Part shown: positions 7,627-15,384 of the stretch, one piece after another
Position numbering within the stretch: position 1 is the first letter of the stretch
How the letters are laid out: each line of letters begins with the position of its first letter
Translations under genes and position numbers: made by a program
Origin: Streptomyces collinus Tu 365
GTDB lineage: Bacteria > Actinomycetota > Actinomycetes > Streptomycetales > Streptomycetaceae
Direction: 5' to 3'
NCBI RefSeq assembly: GCF_000444875.1
Contig: NC_021985.1
Location: 2,046,001 to 2,110,000, forward strand
Length of the DNA stretch: 64,000 bases
Notes under the pieces: model-generated
What the model was told of the DNA's origin: nothing
What the model saw: only the letters and a program-made list of their open reading frames with translations
Database searches by the model: none

Positions 7627-8058
7627 TCAGACGAAGTCCGCGGCCGACTCCATCCTCAGCAGGACGTCCCGCCACTCCGCCCCGGACAGCTGCATCGCCA
7701 CCCGGCACAGGTCGAGGGGGTGCCCCGCGGCCAGGGACACGGCGATCTCCAGCACGGCCAGGTGCGGGCCCATGCTGCCTCGCTCCCGGCGGTCGTCGTC
7801 CAGCAGCTCGGGCCGTCGCAGCAGGTCCCGCAGGCGCGCCCAGTCCACCGAGGTCGGGCGGTCGTGCGGCCGCACGGCGCCCAGGTCGGGCTCCTCCGTG
7901 AAGCGGCGCAGCCAGTAGCCGCCCCGGAAGGAGGCGAGGACCACCGTCGCCTTCCGCTCCTGATGGCTGCCCACTCCCTCGACAAGCTGCCGCGCCAGGA
8001 CCGTCGCCTGCGGGGCCTGCAGGACGATCAGTTCGTCGGTGCCCTGATCAATGCTCAT
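7627..8058 (-). CDS. conserved hypothetical protein
   Basis: I do not recognise a family for this 143-residue soluble protein. The start is taken at the ATG complementing 8056-8058 (MSIDQGTDELIVLQAPQ). The frame is open further upstream, but that part has poor coding character. It has a charged C-terminal half with DRRERGSMGPHLAVLEIAVSLAAG and no membrane segment or cysteine cluster. It is convergent with the DUF202 pair and divergent from the F420-type oxidoreductase. Confidence 0.65.
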   Translation of the reverse strand: MSIDQGTDELIVLQAPQATVLARQLVEGVGSHQERKATVVLASFRGGYWLRRFTEEPDLGAVRPHDRPTSVDWARLRDLLRRPELLDDDRRERGSMGPHLAVLEIAVSLAAGHPLDLCRVAMQLSGAEWRDVLLRMESAADFV

Positions 8059-8256
8059 GCCGCCACTATGAGGCGACCGGGCGGACGCGCTCCGTACGGC
8101 GCCAGCCCCCTCACGCGAACAGACCATCCGCTTTCCGTATGTCGGCACCGCGGCCCGGCCGCCGGCTCACCCGCCCGGCGGAACCGGACGGCGCCCGGCG
8201 GGCCGCCGCGCGGGCAGCGCCGTACCGTGCGCCTACGGTGGCGCCAGGAGGTGGCG

Positions 8257-9147
8257 ATGCGGCTGGGGTTGCACGCGCTCGGCATCGGCGACGGTGCCCG
8301 TCCGGAGGTGATCCGGGCCGTGGCCGTGGCCGCGGAGGCGCACGGGTTCGCGCGGCTGTGGTGCGGTGAGCACGTGGTGCTCGTGGACGCGCCCGTCTCC
8401 CGCTACCCGTACGCGGACGACGGCCGGATCGCGGTGCCCGCGGACGCGGACTGGCTGGACCCGCTGCTCGCCCTGGCCTTCGCCGCCGCGGTCACCAGCC
8501 GGATCGAGCTGGCCACCGGTGTGCTGCTGCTGCCCGAGCACAACCCGGTCGTGGTCGCCAAGCAGGCCGCCACGCTCGACGTGCTCTCGGCCGGGCGGTT
8601 CGGCCTCGGGGTCGGGGTCGGCTGGTCGGCCGAGGAGTTCGCCGCGCTCGGGGTCCCGTTCGCCGGGCGTGGGCGGCGCACCGAGGAGTACCTGGCCGCG
8701 ATGCGCGCCCTCTGGTCCGGGGACCCGGCCTCGTTCGACGGCGAGTTCACCCGCTTCGACGCGATCCGGGTCAACCCCAAGCCGCTGCGGGGCGGCCGGC
8801 TCCCGGTCGTCGTCGGCGGCAACAGCGACACCGCGCTGCGCCGCGCGGCCGGCCACGCGGACGGCTGGTACGGCTTCAACGTCCCGGCGGCGCAGGTCCG
8901 CTCGCGTGTCGGCGTCCTCGCCGAGGAGTGCGCCCGCCGCGGCCGCGCGGTGGAGGAGCTCACGATCGCCGTCGCGCTGAGCGACGGCACACCGGAGCAC
9001 CTCCCGGGCCTGGCCGCGGCGGGCGTCACCGAACTCGTGGTCGTCGGCGCGCCCCCGCCCGAGCCCGCCGCGGCGGCGGCCTGGGTGGCGGACCTGGCCC
9101 GGACGTGGGTCCGCCCGGACGGACCGGCGGGGGCAGCGGATCGCTAG
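8257..9147 (+). CDS. LLM-class F420-dependent oxidoreductase
   Basis: This 296-residue enzyme has a luciferase-like TIM barrel. AGGAGG sits five bases before the ATG. Typical blocks are the first strand MRLGLHALG, EVIRAVAVAAEAHGFARLWCGEHVV, the strand-helix RIELATGVLLLPEHNPVVVAKQAATLDVLSAGRFGLGVG interrupted here by family-conserved Asn and Pro, and VVVGGNSDTALRRAAGHADGWYG. Such enzymes in Streptomyces usually use coenzyme F420 rather than FMN, and their substrates vary widely. It appears to be monocistronic. Confidence 0.9.
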   Translation: MRLGLHALGIGDGARPEVIRAVAVAAEAHGFARLWCGEHVVLVDAPVSRYPYADDGRIAVPADADWLDPLLALAFAAAVTSRIELATGVLLLPEHNPVVVAKQAATLDVLSAGRFGLGVGVGWSAEEFAALGVPFAGRGRRTEEYLAAMRALWSGDPASFDGEFTRFDAIRVNPKPLRGGRLPVVVGGNSDTALRRAAGHADGWYGFNVPAAQVRSRVGVLAEECARRGRAVEELTIAVALSDGTPEHLPGLAAAGVTELVVVGAPPPEPAAAAAWVADLARTWVRPDGPAGAADR

Positions 9148-9265
9148 ATCGTCTCCGCGAATCCCGTCGCCCACCCGGAGGGCGGCCTCGCGGCGTCCGG
9201 TACGTGCGCCGGGCGTGGCGGTCGCCGTGGGGCAGGCGGGACTTCCCGGACACGGCCCGGCGCGT

Positions 9266-9332
9266 CCCCGGCGGATCGCTTCGGCGGATCCCCGGCGGAT
9301 CGCTTCGGCGGATCCCCGGCGGATCGCTTCGG
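9266..9332. repeat. 24-bp tandem repeat, 2.8 copies
   Basis: A 24-bp unit opening CCCCGGCGGATCGCTT and closing CGGCGGAT is repeated without change at 9266-9289 and 9290-9313. A third copy stops after 19 bases at 9332. It sits in the 224-bp gap between convergent genes. It holds no obvious gene, and the perfect identity of the copies suggests recent slippage. Confidence 0.8.
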
Positions 9333-9371
9333 CCCCTAGCCTGCGGATCGCCCGCGACGCGGACGCGCTCG

Positions 9372-10316
9372 CTAGTCCTCCTCGTCGGGCCAGTCCACCG
9401 TCACCACGATCTTGCCGCGGGTGCGCCCCTCCTGGCTCAGCCGGTGCGCGTCGGCCGTCCGCTCCAGCGGGAACGTCTCCTGCACGTGCACGGTGACGGC
9501 ACCCTCCTCCGCGAGGCGGGCCAGCTCGGTGAGGTCGGCGGAGTCGGGACGGACGAAGGCGTACCGGCCGCCGAAGCCGACCACGTCCGGGTCGGCGATG
9601 GACGCCAGCCGGCCCTCGGGGGCGAGCAGGTTGGCGGAGATCTTCAGGGTGTCGCCGCCGATGGTGTCGAAGACCGCGTCCACGCCCCCGGGCGCCAGCG
9701 CGCGCACCCGCTCGGCCAGCCCCTCGCCGTACGTCACCGGCTCGCCGCCGAGGTTGCGGACATAGTCGTGGTTGCGTTCGCTCGCCGTGCCGATCACCCG
9801 GACGCCGAGGTGGACGCCGAGCTGGACGGCGAGCGAGCCGACCCCGCCGGCCGCCGCGTGCACCAGCAGCGTCTCCCCGCGCTTGACCTCCAGCACCTTG
9901 ACGAGCACCTGGTAGGCGGTGAGGCCGGCCAGGGGCAGTCCCGCGGCCTCCTCGAAGGACCGGTTGCGCGGCTTGCGGGCCAGGGTGCGCACCGGGGCGG
10001 CCACGTACTCGGCGAAGGTGCCCCGGGACAGGAAGTCCTCGCGGACGTAGCCGATCACCTCGTCCCCGACGGCGAACTCCGTGACCGAGACGCCGGGCTG
10101 GACCACCACCCCGCTGACGTCCCAGCCGGGGATCACCGGGAAGACGGCGTCCAGCGCGCCGTCGAGGTAGCCCTCGCGGCACTTCCAGTCGACCGGGTTG
10201 ACCGCGGCCGCGCGCACCTTGACCAGGACCTGGTCGGGACCCACCTTCGGGTCGCGCAGCTCGCCGTACTCCAGTACGTCGGGTCCGCCGTACCGGCTGT
10301 AGCTGATGCCTTTCAT
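9372..10316 (-). CDS. zinc-free quinone oxidoreductase-like MDR protein
   Basis: This 314-residue NADP-dependent medium-chain reductase lacks the zinc-binding cysteines. The start is the ATG complementing 10314-10316 (MKGISYSRYGGPDVL). Blocks in order: KVRAAAVNPVDWK, the PVIPGWDVSGVVV core, AAGLPLAGLTAYQ, and the Rossmann motif LLVHAAAGGVGSLAVQL near residue 145. This is the pattern of zinc-independent quinone oxidoreductases acting on quinones or enones. It is divergent from the histidine-rich gene, with a 111-bp promoter gap. Confidence 0.88.
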   Translation of the reverse strand: MKGISYSRYGGPDVLEYGELRDPKVGPDQVLVKVRAAAVNPVDWKCREGYLDGALDAVFPVIPGWDVSGVVVQPGVSVTEFAVGDEVIGYVREDFLSRGTFAEYVAAPVRTLARKPRNRSFEEAAGLPLAGLTAYQVLVKVLEVKRGETLLVHAAAGGVGSLAVQLGVHLGVRVIGTASERNHDYVRNLGGEPVTYGEGLAERVRALAPGGVDAVFDTIGGDTLKISANLLAPEGRLASIADPDVVGFGGRYAFVRPDSADLTELARLAEEGAVTVHVQETFPLERTADAHRLSQEGRTRGKIVVTVDWPDEED

Positions 10317-10427
10317 GCCCTCGACCCTCCGGGGTACTCGTGCGCCACGCAACCGGGATGCCCCGATATGTGGCCTTCGCGTGGCAGCCTGTCCGTCGTC
10401 AACCCCCGTACCCCGAAGGCACCCACC

Positions 10428-10727
10428 ATGACCACGCTGCACCAGGAACACACCGAACACGCCTCGCACCGCCACGGTCCGGACTGCGGGCACACGGCCG
10501 TGCCGCACGGCGACCACGTCGACTACGCGCACGACGGCCACCTGCACCGCGAGCACGGCGGGCACTGGGACGAGTGCGAGCCGGCCGGGCACACCGCGCA
10601 CGAGGGGCACGAGCACGTCCACCACGACGAGTGCGGTCACGCGCAGGTGCGGCACGGCGACCACGTGGACTACCTGCACGACGGGCACCGGCACGCCGAG
10701 CACGGGGACCACTGGGACGACCACTGA
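10428..10727 (+). CDS. histidine-rich metal-binding protein with internal duplication
   Basis: This 99-residue protein contains 28 histidines and three cysteines. Two copies of one module are visible: CGHTAVPHGDHVDYAHDGH (residues 20-38) and CGHAQVRHGDHVDYLHDGH (about 69-87), each followed by H-x-EHG-x-HWD. There is no signal peptide or membrane segment, so it is probably cytosolic. The composition suggests storage or buffering of Zn, Ni or Co. Some databases label relatives as zinc transporter permease fragments, which this sequence does not support. AAGG lies about nine bases before the ATG. A strong terminator follows. Confidence 0.75.
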   Translation: MTTLHQEHTEHASHRHGPDCGHTAVPHGDHVDYAHDGHLHREHGGHWDECEPAGHTAHEGHEHVHHDECGHAQVRHGDHVDYLHDGHRHAEHGDHWDDH

Positions 10728-10785
10728 GAGCCCCGTCCGCCCACTGACCCCGTCCGCCCGCCGGCCCTGACGTACGGCCGGGTCC

Positions 10786-10817
10786 GGCGGCTCCCCGGCG
10801 CCGGCCGGGGAGCCGCC
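10786..10817 (+). terminator. intrinsic terminator after the histidine-rich gene
   Basis: GGCGGCTCCCCGG (10786-10798) pairs with CCGGGGAGCCGCC (10805-10817) across a 6-nt loop, a perfect 13-bp GC-rich stem. It lies 58 bp after the stop of the histidine-rich gene. Confidence 0.75.
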
Positions 10818-10874
10818 GCCCTAGGGTGGCTCCCGTCACGTTTCCCCCCGGGGCGAGCCCACGCACTGGACGGC

Positions 10875-10892
10875 ATACCGACCGGTCGGCAT
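10875..10892. promoter_or_regulatory. candidate TetR operator, copy A
   Basis: ATACCGACCGGTCGGCAT has the perfect 12-bp palindromic core CCGACCGGTCGG and near-symmetric flanks. It lies 42 bp before the phosphotransferase start. Almost the same 18-mer occurs at 42627-42644, and a half-conserved one at 20102-20119. The recurrence before metabolically related operons suggests one TetR regulator. Confidence 0.6.
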
Positions 10893-10933
10893 CATTGGTC
10901 GCGTTCCTGTTCGCCCGTTCGTGGGAGTGATGT

Positions 10934-11956
10934 ATGAGCGCCGACCACCCGCCAGGACTCGATCTCGACCGGCTGCGCGGCCTGCTGGACCGCGAACGGC
11001 CCGGCCTGGTGAACGGCCCGCTGTCCGGCCGGCTGATCGAGGGCGGACGGTCGAACCTCACGTACGCGCTCTCCGACGGCACCGCGAAGTGGGTCGTCCG
11101 CCGGCCCCCGCTCGGCCATGTGCTGGCCACCGCGCACGACATGCGGCGCGAGCACCGGGTGATCAGCGCGCTGCACCCGACGGACGTGCCGGTCCCCCGC
11201 CCGGTGCTGCTGTGCGAGGACGAGGAGGTGCTCGGAGCGCCGTTCTACGTCATGGACTTCGTCGAGGGCACTCCGTACCGCACCGCCCAGCAGCTCGCCC
11301 CGCTCGGTCCGGAGCGCACCCGCGACGCGGTGCTGTCCCTGGTGGACACCCTGGTCGAGCTGCACGCGGTGGACCCGGCCGAGGTGGGCCTCGCCGACTT
11401 CGGCCGTCCGGAGGGCTTCCTCGACCGCCAGCTGCGCCGCTGGGGCAAGCAGCTCGACGCCTCCCGCAACCGCGAGCTGCCCGGCATCGACGAACTGCAC
11501 GCGGCCCTCGGCCGGGAACTGCCCGCCTCCCCCGCCGCCACGGTCGTCCACGGCGACTACCGGCTGGACAACGTCCTGATCGGGGACGACGACCGGATCA
11601 GGGCGATCCTCGACTGGGAGATGTCGACGCTCGGCGACCCGCTCACCGACCTCGGCCTGCTGGTGATGTACAGCCGGCCGCTCGGCATGCCGCACTCCCC
11701 CGTCTCCACCACCGCCGAGGCGCCGGGACACCCGTCCCCGCGGGAGCTGATCGAGCGGTACGCCGCGCGCTCGGGGCGCGACGTCTCGGCCGTCTCCTGG
11801 TACACCGCCTTCGCCTGGTTCAAGCTCGCCGTGATCCTGGAGGGCATCCACTACCGGTACACGCTCGGCCAGACGGTCGGGCGCGGCTTCGACCGCATCG
11901 GTGAACTCGTGCCGGTCTTCATCGACCACGGACTGACCACTCTTCAGGAAGGCTGA
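10934..11956 (+). CDS. APH-like phosphotransferase, ACAD10/11 N-domain type
   Basis: This 340-residue kinase-fold protein of the aminoglycoside phosphotransferase superfamily has GLDLDRLRGLLDRERPGL near the start, GGRSNLTYALSDG as the nucleotide loop, VVHGDYRLDNVLIG as the catalytic loop (about residues 201-214) and AILDWEMSTLGDPLTDLG as the metal-binding block. The last is diagnostic for the branch fused or adjacent to acyl-CoA dehydrogenases. GGGAGTG precedes the ATG. The acyl-CoA dehydrogenase starts six bases after its stop. In LvaA and mammalian ACAD10/11 this kinase phosphorylates 4-hydroxyacyl-CoA, so that role is a reasonable inference here. Antibiotic resistance is unlikely. Confidence 0.9.
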   Translation: MSADHPPGLDLDRLRGLLDRERPGLVNGPLSGRLIEGGRSNLTYALSDGTAKWVVRRPPLGHVLATAHDMRREHRVISALHPTDVPVPRPVLLCEDEEVLGAPFYVMDFVEGTPYRTAQQLAPLGPERTRDAVLSLVDTLVELHAVDPAEVGLADFGRPEGFLDRQLRRWGKQLDASRNRELPGIDELHAALGRELPASPAATVVHGDYRLDNVLIGDDDRIRAILDWEMSTLGDPLTDLGLLVMYSRPLGMPHSPVSTTAEAPGHPSPRELIERYAARSGRDVSAVSWYTAFAWFKLAVILEGIHYRYTLGQTVGRGFDRIGELVPVFIDHGLTTLQEG

Positions 11957-11962
11957 CCGGAC

Positions 11963-13177
11963 ATGGACTTCGCGTTCGACGCGCGCACCGAGGAACTGCG
12001 GGCCAGGCTCCTCGCCTTCATGGACGAGCACGTGTACCCGGCGGAGCCGGTGGCCGAGGAGCAGCGGGCGGCGCTGGACTCCCCCTGGGACACCCCGGCC
12101 GTGGTCGAGGAGCTGAAGGCCGAGGCGCGCAGGCAGGGCCTGTGGAACCTCTTCCTGCCGGACACCGAGTACGGCGCCGGTCTGACGAATCTCCAGTACG
12201 CGCCGCTCGCCGAGATCACCGGCCGCTCCCCGCACCTCGCGCCCACGGCCCTGAACTGCGCGGCTCCGGACACCGGAAACATGGAGGTGCTCGCGCAGTT
12301 CGGCGACGAACGGCAGCGCAAGCAGTGGCTGGAGCCGCTGCTCGCCGGCGAGATCCGCTCGGCGTTCGCGATGACCGAGCCCGAGGTCGCCTCGGCGGAC
12401 GCCACCAACATCACCACGCTGATCGAGCGGGACGGCGACGAGTACGTCGTCACCGGCCGCAAGTGGTACATCTCCGGGGCGATGAACCCGGACTGCAAGA
12501 TCTTCATCGTGATGGGCAAGACCGACCCGGACGGGGCGGACATCCGCCGCCAGCAGTCCATGGTGCTCGTCCCGCGCGACACGCCGGGGGTCACCGTCAA
12601 GCGCGCCATGAAGGTGTTCGGCTACGAGGACCACTCGCACGGCGGCCACGCCGAAGTCGTCTTCGACCACGCGCGCGTGCCGGTCACCCACCTGATCGGC
12701 GAGGAGGGCGGCGGCTTCGCCATCGCCCAGGCCCGGCTCGGCCCCGGCCGTATCCACCACTGCATGCGGCTGATCGGCATGGCCGAGCGGGCCATCGAGC
12801 TGATGTGCCGGCGCGCGGTGTCGCGCACCGCCTTCGGCAAGGCGCTCGCCCAGCAGGGCGTGGTGCAGAACTGGATCGCCGACGCCCGGGTGACGGTGGA
12901 GCAGCTGCGGCTGCTGGTGCTGAAGACGGCCTGGCTGATGGACACCGTCGGCAACAGGGGCGCCCACACCGAGATCCAGGCCATCAAGATCGCCACGCCG
13001 CGCGCGGTGGTCGACATCATCGACCGTGCGATCCAGCTGCACGGCGCGGGCGGGGTGAGCCAGGACTTCCCGCTGGCCGACCTGTACGCGGGGGCGCGCA
13101 CCCTGATGATCGCCGACGGTCCGGACGAGGTGCACCAGCGGTCGCTGGCCCGCAGGGAGCTGAAGAAGTACCTGTGA
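11963..13177 (+). CDS. acyl-CoA dehydrogenase, ACAD10/11-like
   Basis: This 404-residue FAD enzyme has the three-part ACAD layout: an N-terminal helical domain, a middle beta domain with AFAMTEPEVASADATNI and the GRKWYISGAMNPDCKIFI block, and a C-terminal domain with RTAFGKALAQQGVVQNWIAD and QLHGAGGVSQDFPLADLYAG. The long N-terminus (DARTEELRARLLAFMDEHVYPAE) is typical of the ACAD10/11 branch. It is coupled to the preceding phosphotransferase with a 6-bp gap. Together they would remove the 4-hydroxyl group from 4-hydroxyacyl-CoA by a phosphorylation/elimination route and deliver enoyl-CoA to beta-oxidation. The general family is certain; the substrate is inferred. Confidence 0.93.
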   Translation: MDFAFDARTEELRARLLAFMDEHVYPAEPVAEEQRAALDSPWDTPAVVEELKAEARRQGLWNLFLPDTEYGAGLTNLQYAPLAEITGRSPHLAPTALNCAAPDTGNMEVLAQFGDERQRKQWLEPLLAGEIRSAFAMTEPEVASADATNITTLIERDGDEYVVTGRKWYISGAMNPDCKIFIVMGKTDPDGADIRRQQSMVLVPRDTPGVTVKRAMKVFGYEDHSHGGHAEVVFDHARVPVTHLIGEEGGGFAIAQARLGPGRIHHCMRLIGMAERAIELMCRRAVSRTAFGKALAQQGVVQNWIADARVTVEQLRLLVLKTAWLMDTVGNRGAHTEIQAIKIATPRAVVDIIDRAIQLHGAGGVSQDFPLADLYAGARTLMIADGPDEVHQRSLARRELKKYL

Positions 13178-13194
13178 CGGGCGGCGCCGCCGCC

Positions 13195-13290
13195 TCGTGC
13201 GGGCCGTGGCGGCCACCGTCCGGGCCGAGGTGTTCGTGCGGGCCGTGACCCGCGTGGCCCGGGTGGCGGCCGTGCGGGCCGTGGCCTTCG
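13195..13290. repeat. degenerate direct repeats of CGTGCGGGCCGTG
   Basis: The 13-mer CGTGCGGGCCGTG occurs exactly at 13196-13208, 13235-13247 and 13271-13283, with related spacer text between (GCGGCC, TTCGTGCG). It fills the 198-bp gap between the acyl-CoA dehydrogenase and the PucR regulator. No gene is seen in it. Confidence 0.6.
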
Positions 13291-13375
13291 TGCGCCGTTG
13301 AGCGCGCGGCCCGCATGTGATGTCGTACCCCTGCCGGGACCGGCGCGGCGGCCGGCGGACCGAGGAGGGGGCGGC

Positions 13376-15070
13376 GTGACGGACCTGCGGGAACAGCCGG
13401 AGTGGAGCAGGGCCGCCGACTCCCGGGTGACGCTGGAGCGGCTGCTGTCCGTCGTGGGCCCGGGGGCCCTGGAACTGGACACGGCACCGGCCGGGCTCGC
13501 GGTGCCCGTCGGCGGGGTCGGGGTGCTGGACGCGCTGGACCCCGAGACGAGACACGGGGTGCTGTTACTGGCCGTGGGCGTCGACCCCGGATCGGCGCAG
13601 GCGCTGGACGTGCTGCGCCGGGCCGGCGCGGCGGGAGCCACCGGGGTGGTGTTCGGCCCCGACCGGCCCGGCGGGGCCGCGGCCGCGCTGCGGCCGGCCG
13701 CCGAGCAGTCCGGTACGGCGGTGCTGTTCCGCACCGCCTGGTGCCCCTGGGACCAGCTCGTGGGCGTGCTGCGGTCGGGGCTGGCCTCGGCGGGGGCGCC
13801 CCCGGTACCGGGGGTGCCCGGTCCGGCCCTGGGCGACCTCGACGGCCTCGCCGACGCGGTGGCCGCCCTGGTCGGCGGCTCGGTGACGATCGAGGACACC
13901 GAGTCCCGGGTCCTCGCGCACTCCTCGACCGAGGAGAACGTCGACGAGATGCGCCGGCTGACCATCCTCGGGCGGCGCGTCCCGCCGTGGCGCGTGGCCG
14001 CCATGCGCGAGGCGGGGCTGTTCCGCGCCCTGTGGACGACGGACGACGTGCTGCACCGGCGGGCCCGGGGGGACGACCCGGAGCGGCTGGTGTGCGCGGT
14101 CCGGTCGGGCGGCGAGGTGCTGGGCTCCCTCTGGGTGGCCGCGATCGCCGGCCGGCCCCTGGCGCCGAACGCGGCGGAGGCTTTGCGGGCCGCGTCCCGG
14201 GCGGCCGCCGCCCATCTGCTCCACCACCGCACGCGTGGCGGGGACAGCCGCCTGGTGGAGGACGCGGCGCGGGCGCTGCTGGAGGAGCGCGGTTCGGCCG
14301 AACTGCTCGCCGACCGCATGGCGCTGCCGGCGCGGGAGCCCTGCGCCGTGCTCGCGGTCGGTCTCGGCGACCGCGGCCCGCAGGGGGCACCGGCCGAGGA
14401 CCCCACGCGGCTGTACGGCCTGCTCGGCCTGCACTGCGCCGGGTTCGGCCACCGGGCCGTGGTGGTCCCGGCGGGCGGCCGGGCCCTGGTGCTGGTCGGC
14501 GCGCTGGAGCGGGACCTCGAGGCGGCCCGCGAGCAGGTGACGAAGCTCGGCGGGTCGCTCGCCGCGCAGCTGGCCGCCGCGACCGGCGGGCGGGTGCGCG
14601 TGGGCCTCGGCGAGGCGGTCCCGTCGCTGGCGGCGGCGGCCGGGTCGCGCCGGGAGGCCGAACAGGCGCTGCGGGCCCTCCAGGGCGCGGCGGACGGCCG
14701 GAGCGTGGCACGGGTGGCGGACGTGGCGGACGCGATCGGTGTCCTCCAGGTGGTCGAGGCGCTGCGGGACGTACGCCTGCCGCCGGGGACGTCGGTGGAG
14801 CGGCTGGCCGCGTCCGACGCCGAGCAGGGCGGCAGCCTGGTGGAGACGCTGCGGGCCTATCTGGACCACTTCGGCGACGTGTCCGCGGCCGCGCGCAGCC
14901 TGTCGCTGCACCCCAACAGCCTGCGCTACCGGCTGGGCCGGATCACCAAGGTCTCCGGGCTCGACCTCGACAGTCCGGACGCCCGCCTGCTGGCACAGCT
15001 ACAACTGCGGCTGCGGCGCCGGGCGGACGACGACGCGGGGCCGGAGGCGGGGACCTCGGGGCGGCCGTGA
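13376..15070 (+). CDS. PucR-family transcriptional regulator with a TTA codon
   Basis: This 564-residue regulator starts at GTG with GAGGAGGG eight or so bases upstream. The N-terminal part (residues 15-130) looks like the PucR ligand domain (TLERLLSVVGPGALEL). The C-terminus has the PucR helix-turn-helix: LVETLRAYLDHFGDVSAAARSL followed by LHPNSLRYRLGRI. A GGDEF-like CdaR domain fills the middle. Codon 64 is TTA (13565-13567), an infrequent codon in this G+C range that needs the bldA tRNA, so the regulator should appear late in development. Targets are unknown. The divergent-looking gap and the PLP decarboxylase downstream are candidates. Confidence 0.88.
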   Translation: MTDLREQPEWSRAADSRVTLERLLSVVGPGALELDTAPAGLAVPVGGVGVLDALDPETRHGVLLLAVGVDPGSAQALDVLRRAGAAGATGVVFGPDRPGGAAAALRPAAEQSGTAVLFRTAWCPWDQLVGVLRSGLASAGAPPVPGVPGPALGDLDGLADAVAALVGGSVTIEDTESRVLAHSSTEENVDEMRRLTILGRRVPPWRVAAMREAGLFRALWTTDDVLHRRARGDDPERLVCAVRSGGEVLGSLWVAAIAGRPLAPNAAEALRAASRAAAAHLLHHRTRGGDSRLVEDAARALLEERGSAELLADRMALPAREPCAVLAVGLGDRGPQGAPAEDPTRLYGLLGLHCAGFGHRAVVVPAGGRALVLVGALERDLEAAREQVTKLGGSLAAQLAAATGGRVRVGLGEAVPSLAAAAGSRREAEQALRALQGAADGRSVARVADVADAIGVLQVVEALRDVRLPPGTSVERLAASDAEQGGSLVETLRAYLDHFGDVSAAARSLSLHPNSLRYRLGRITKVSGLDLDSPDARLLAQLQLRLRRRADDDAGPEAGTSGRP

Positions 15071-15384
15071 CGGGCCGGGCCCCCGACTGCTCGCGGGTCC
15101 GGCCCTGCGTACAGCCCTGCGTACGGCCCTTCCACCGGCCCTTCGTACGGCCGTTCCCCCGGCCGTTCGTCCCGACTTCGTCCGTCCGCACCACGGAACG
15201 GCCCCGTCCTCGTGGGCGCGCACAACGCGCGGTCCCGGGGGCGGGGCGGTACGGCTCCTCCCCCGTCGCGGGCGGGGTGTCTGTGCCGAACCGACGAAGA
15301 CGGGCGGTGCGTGCGGCGGGAAGTCTGGGGTGGTGCCCGGGGAGCGGTTCCCCGGGTGGCGATCCCGACCCCGGAAGGCTCACC
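15071..15384. other. gene-free stretch with imperfect short repeats
   Basis: This 314-bp gap has no convincing gene. Its first 100 bp are made of imperfect repeats of a unit like CGTACGGCCCTTC or CCGGCCGTTCG (about 15110-15175). The second half has ordinary high-G+C spacer. GGAAGG at 15373-15378 is the ribosome binding site of the next gene. Confidence 0.5.

Noticed and set aside
10934..11956. Aminoglycoside resistance gene
   Set aside because: The kinase fold belongs to the ACAD-linked branch (DWEMSTLGDPLTDLG) and is in an operon with an ACAD.
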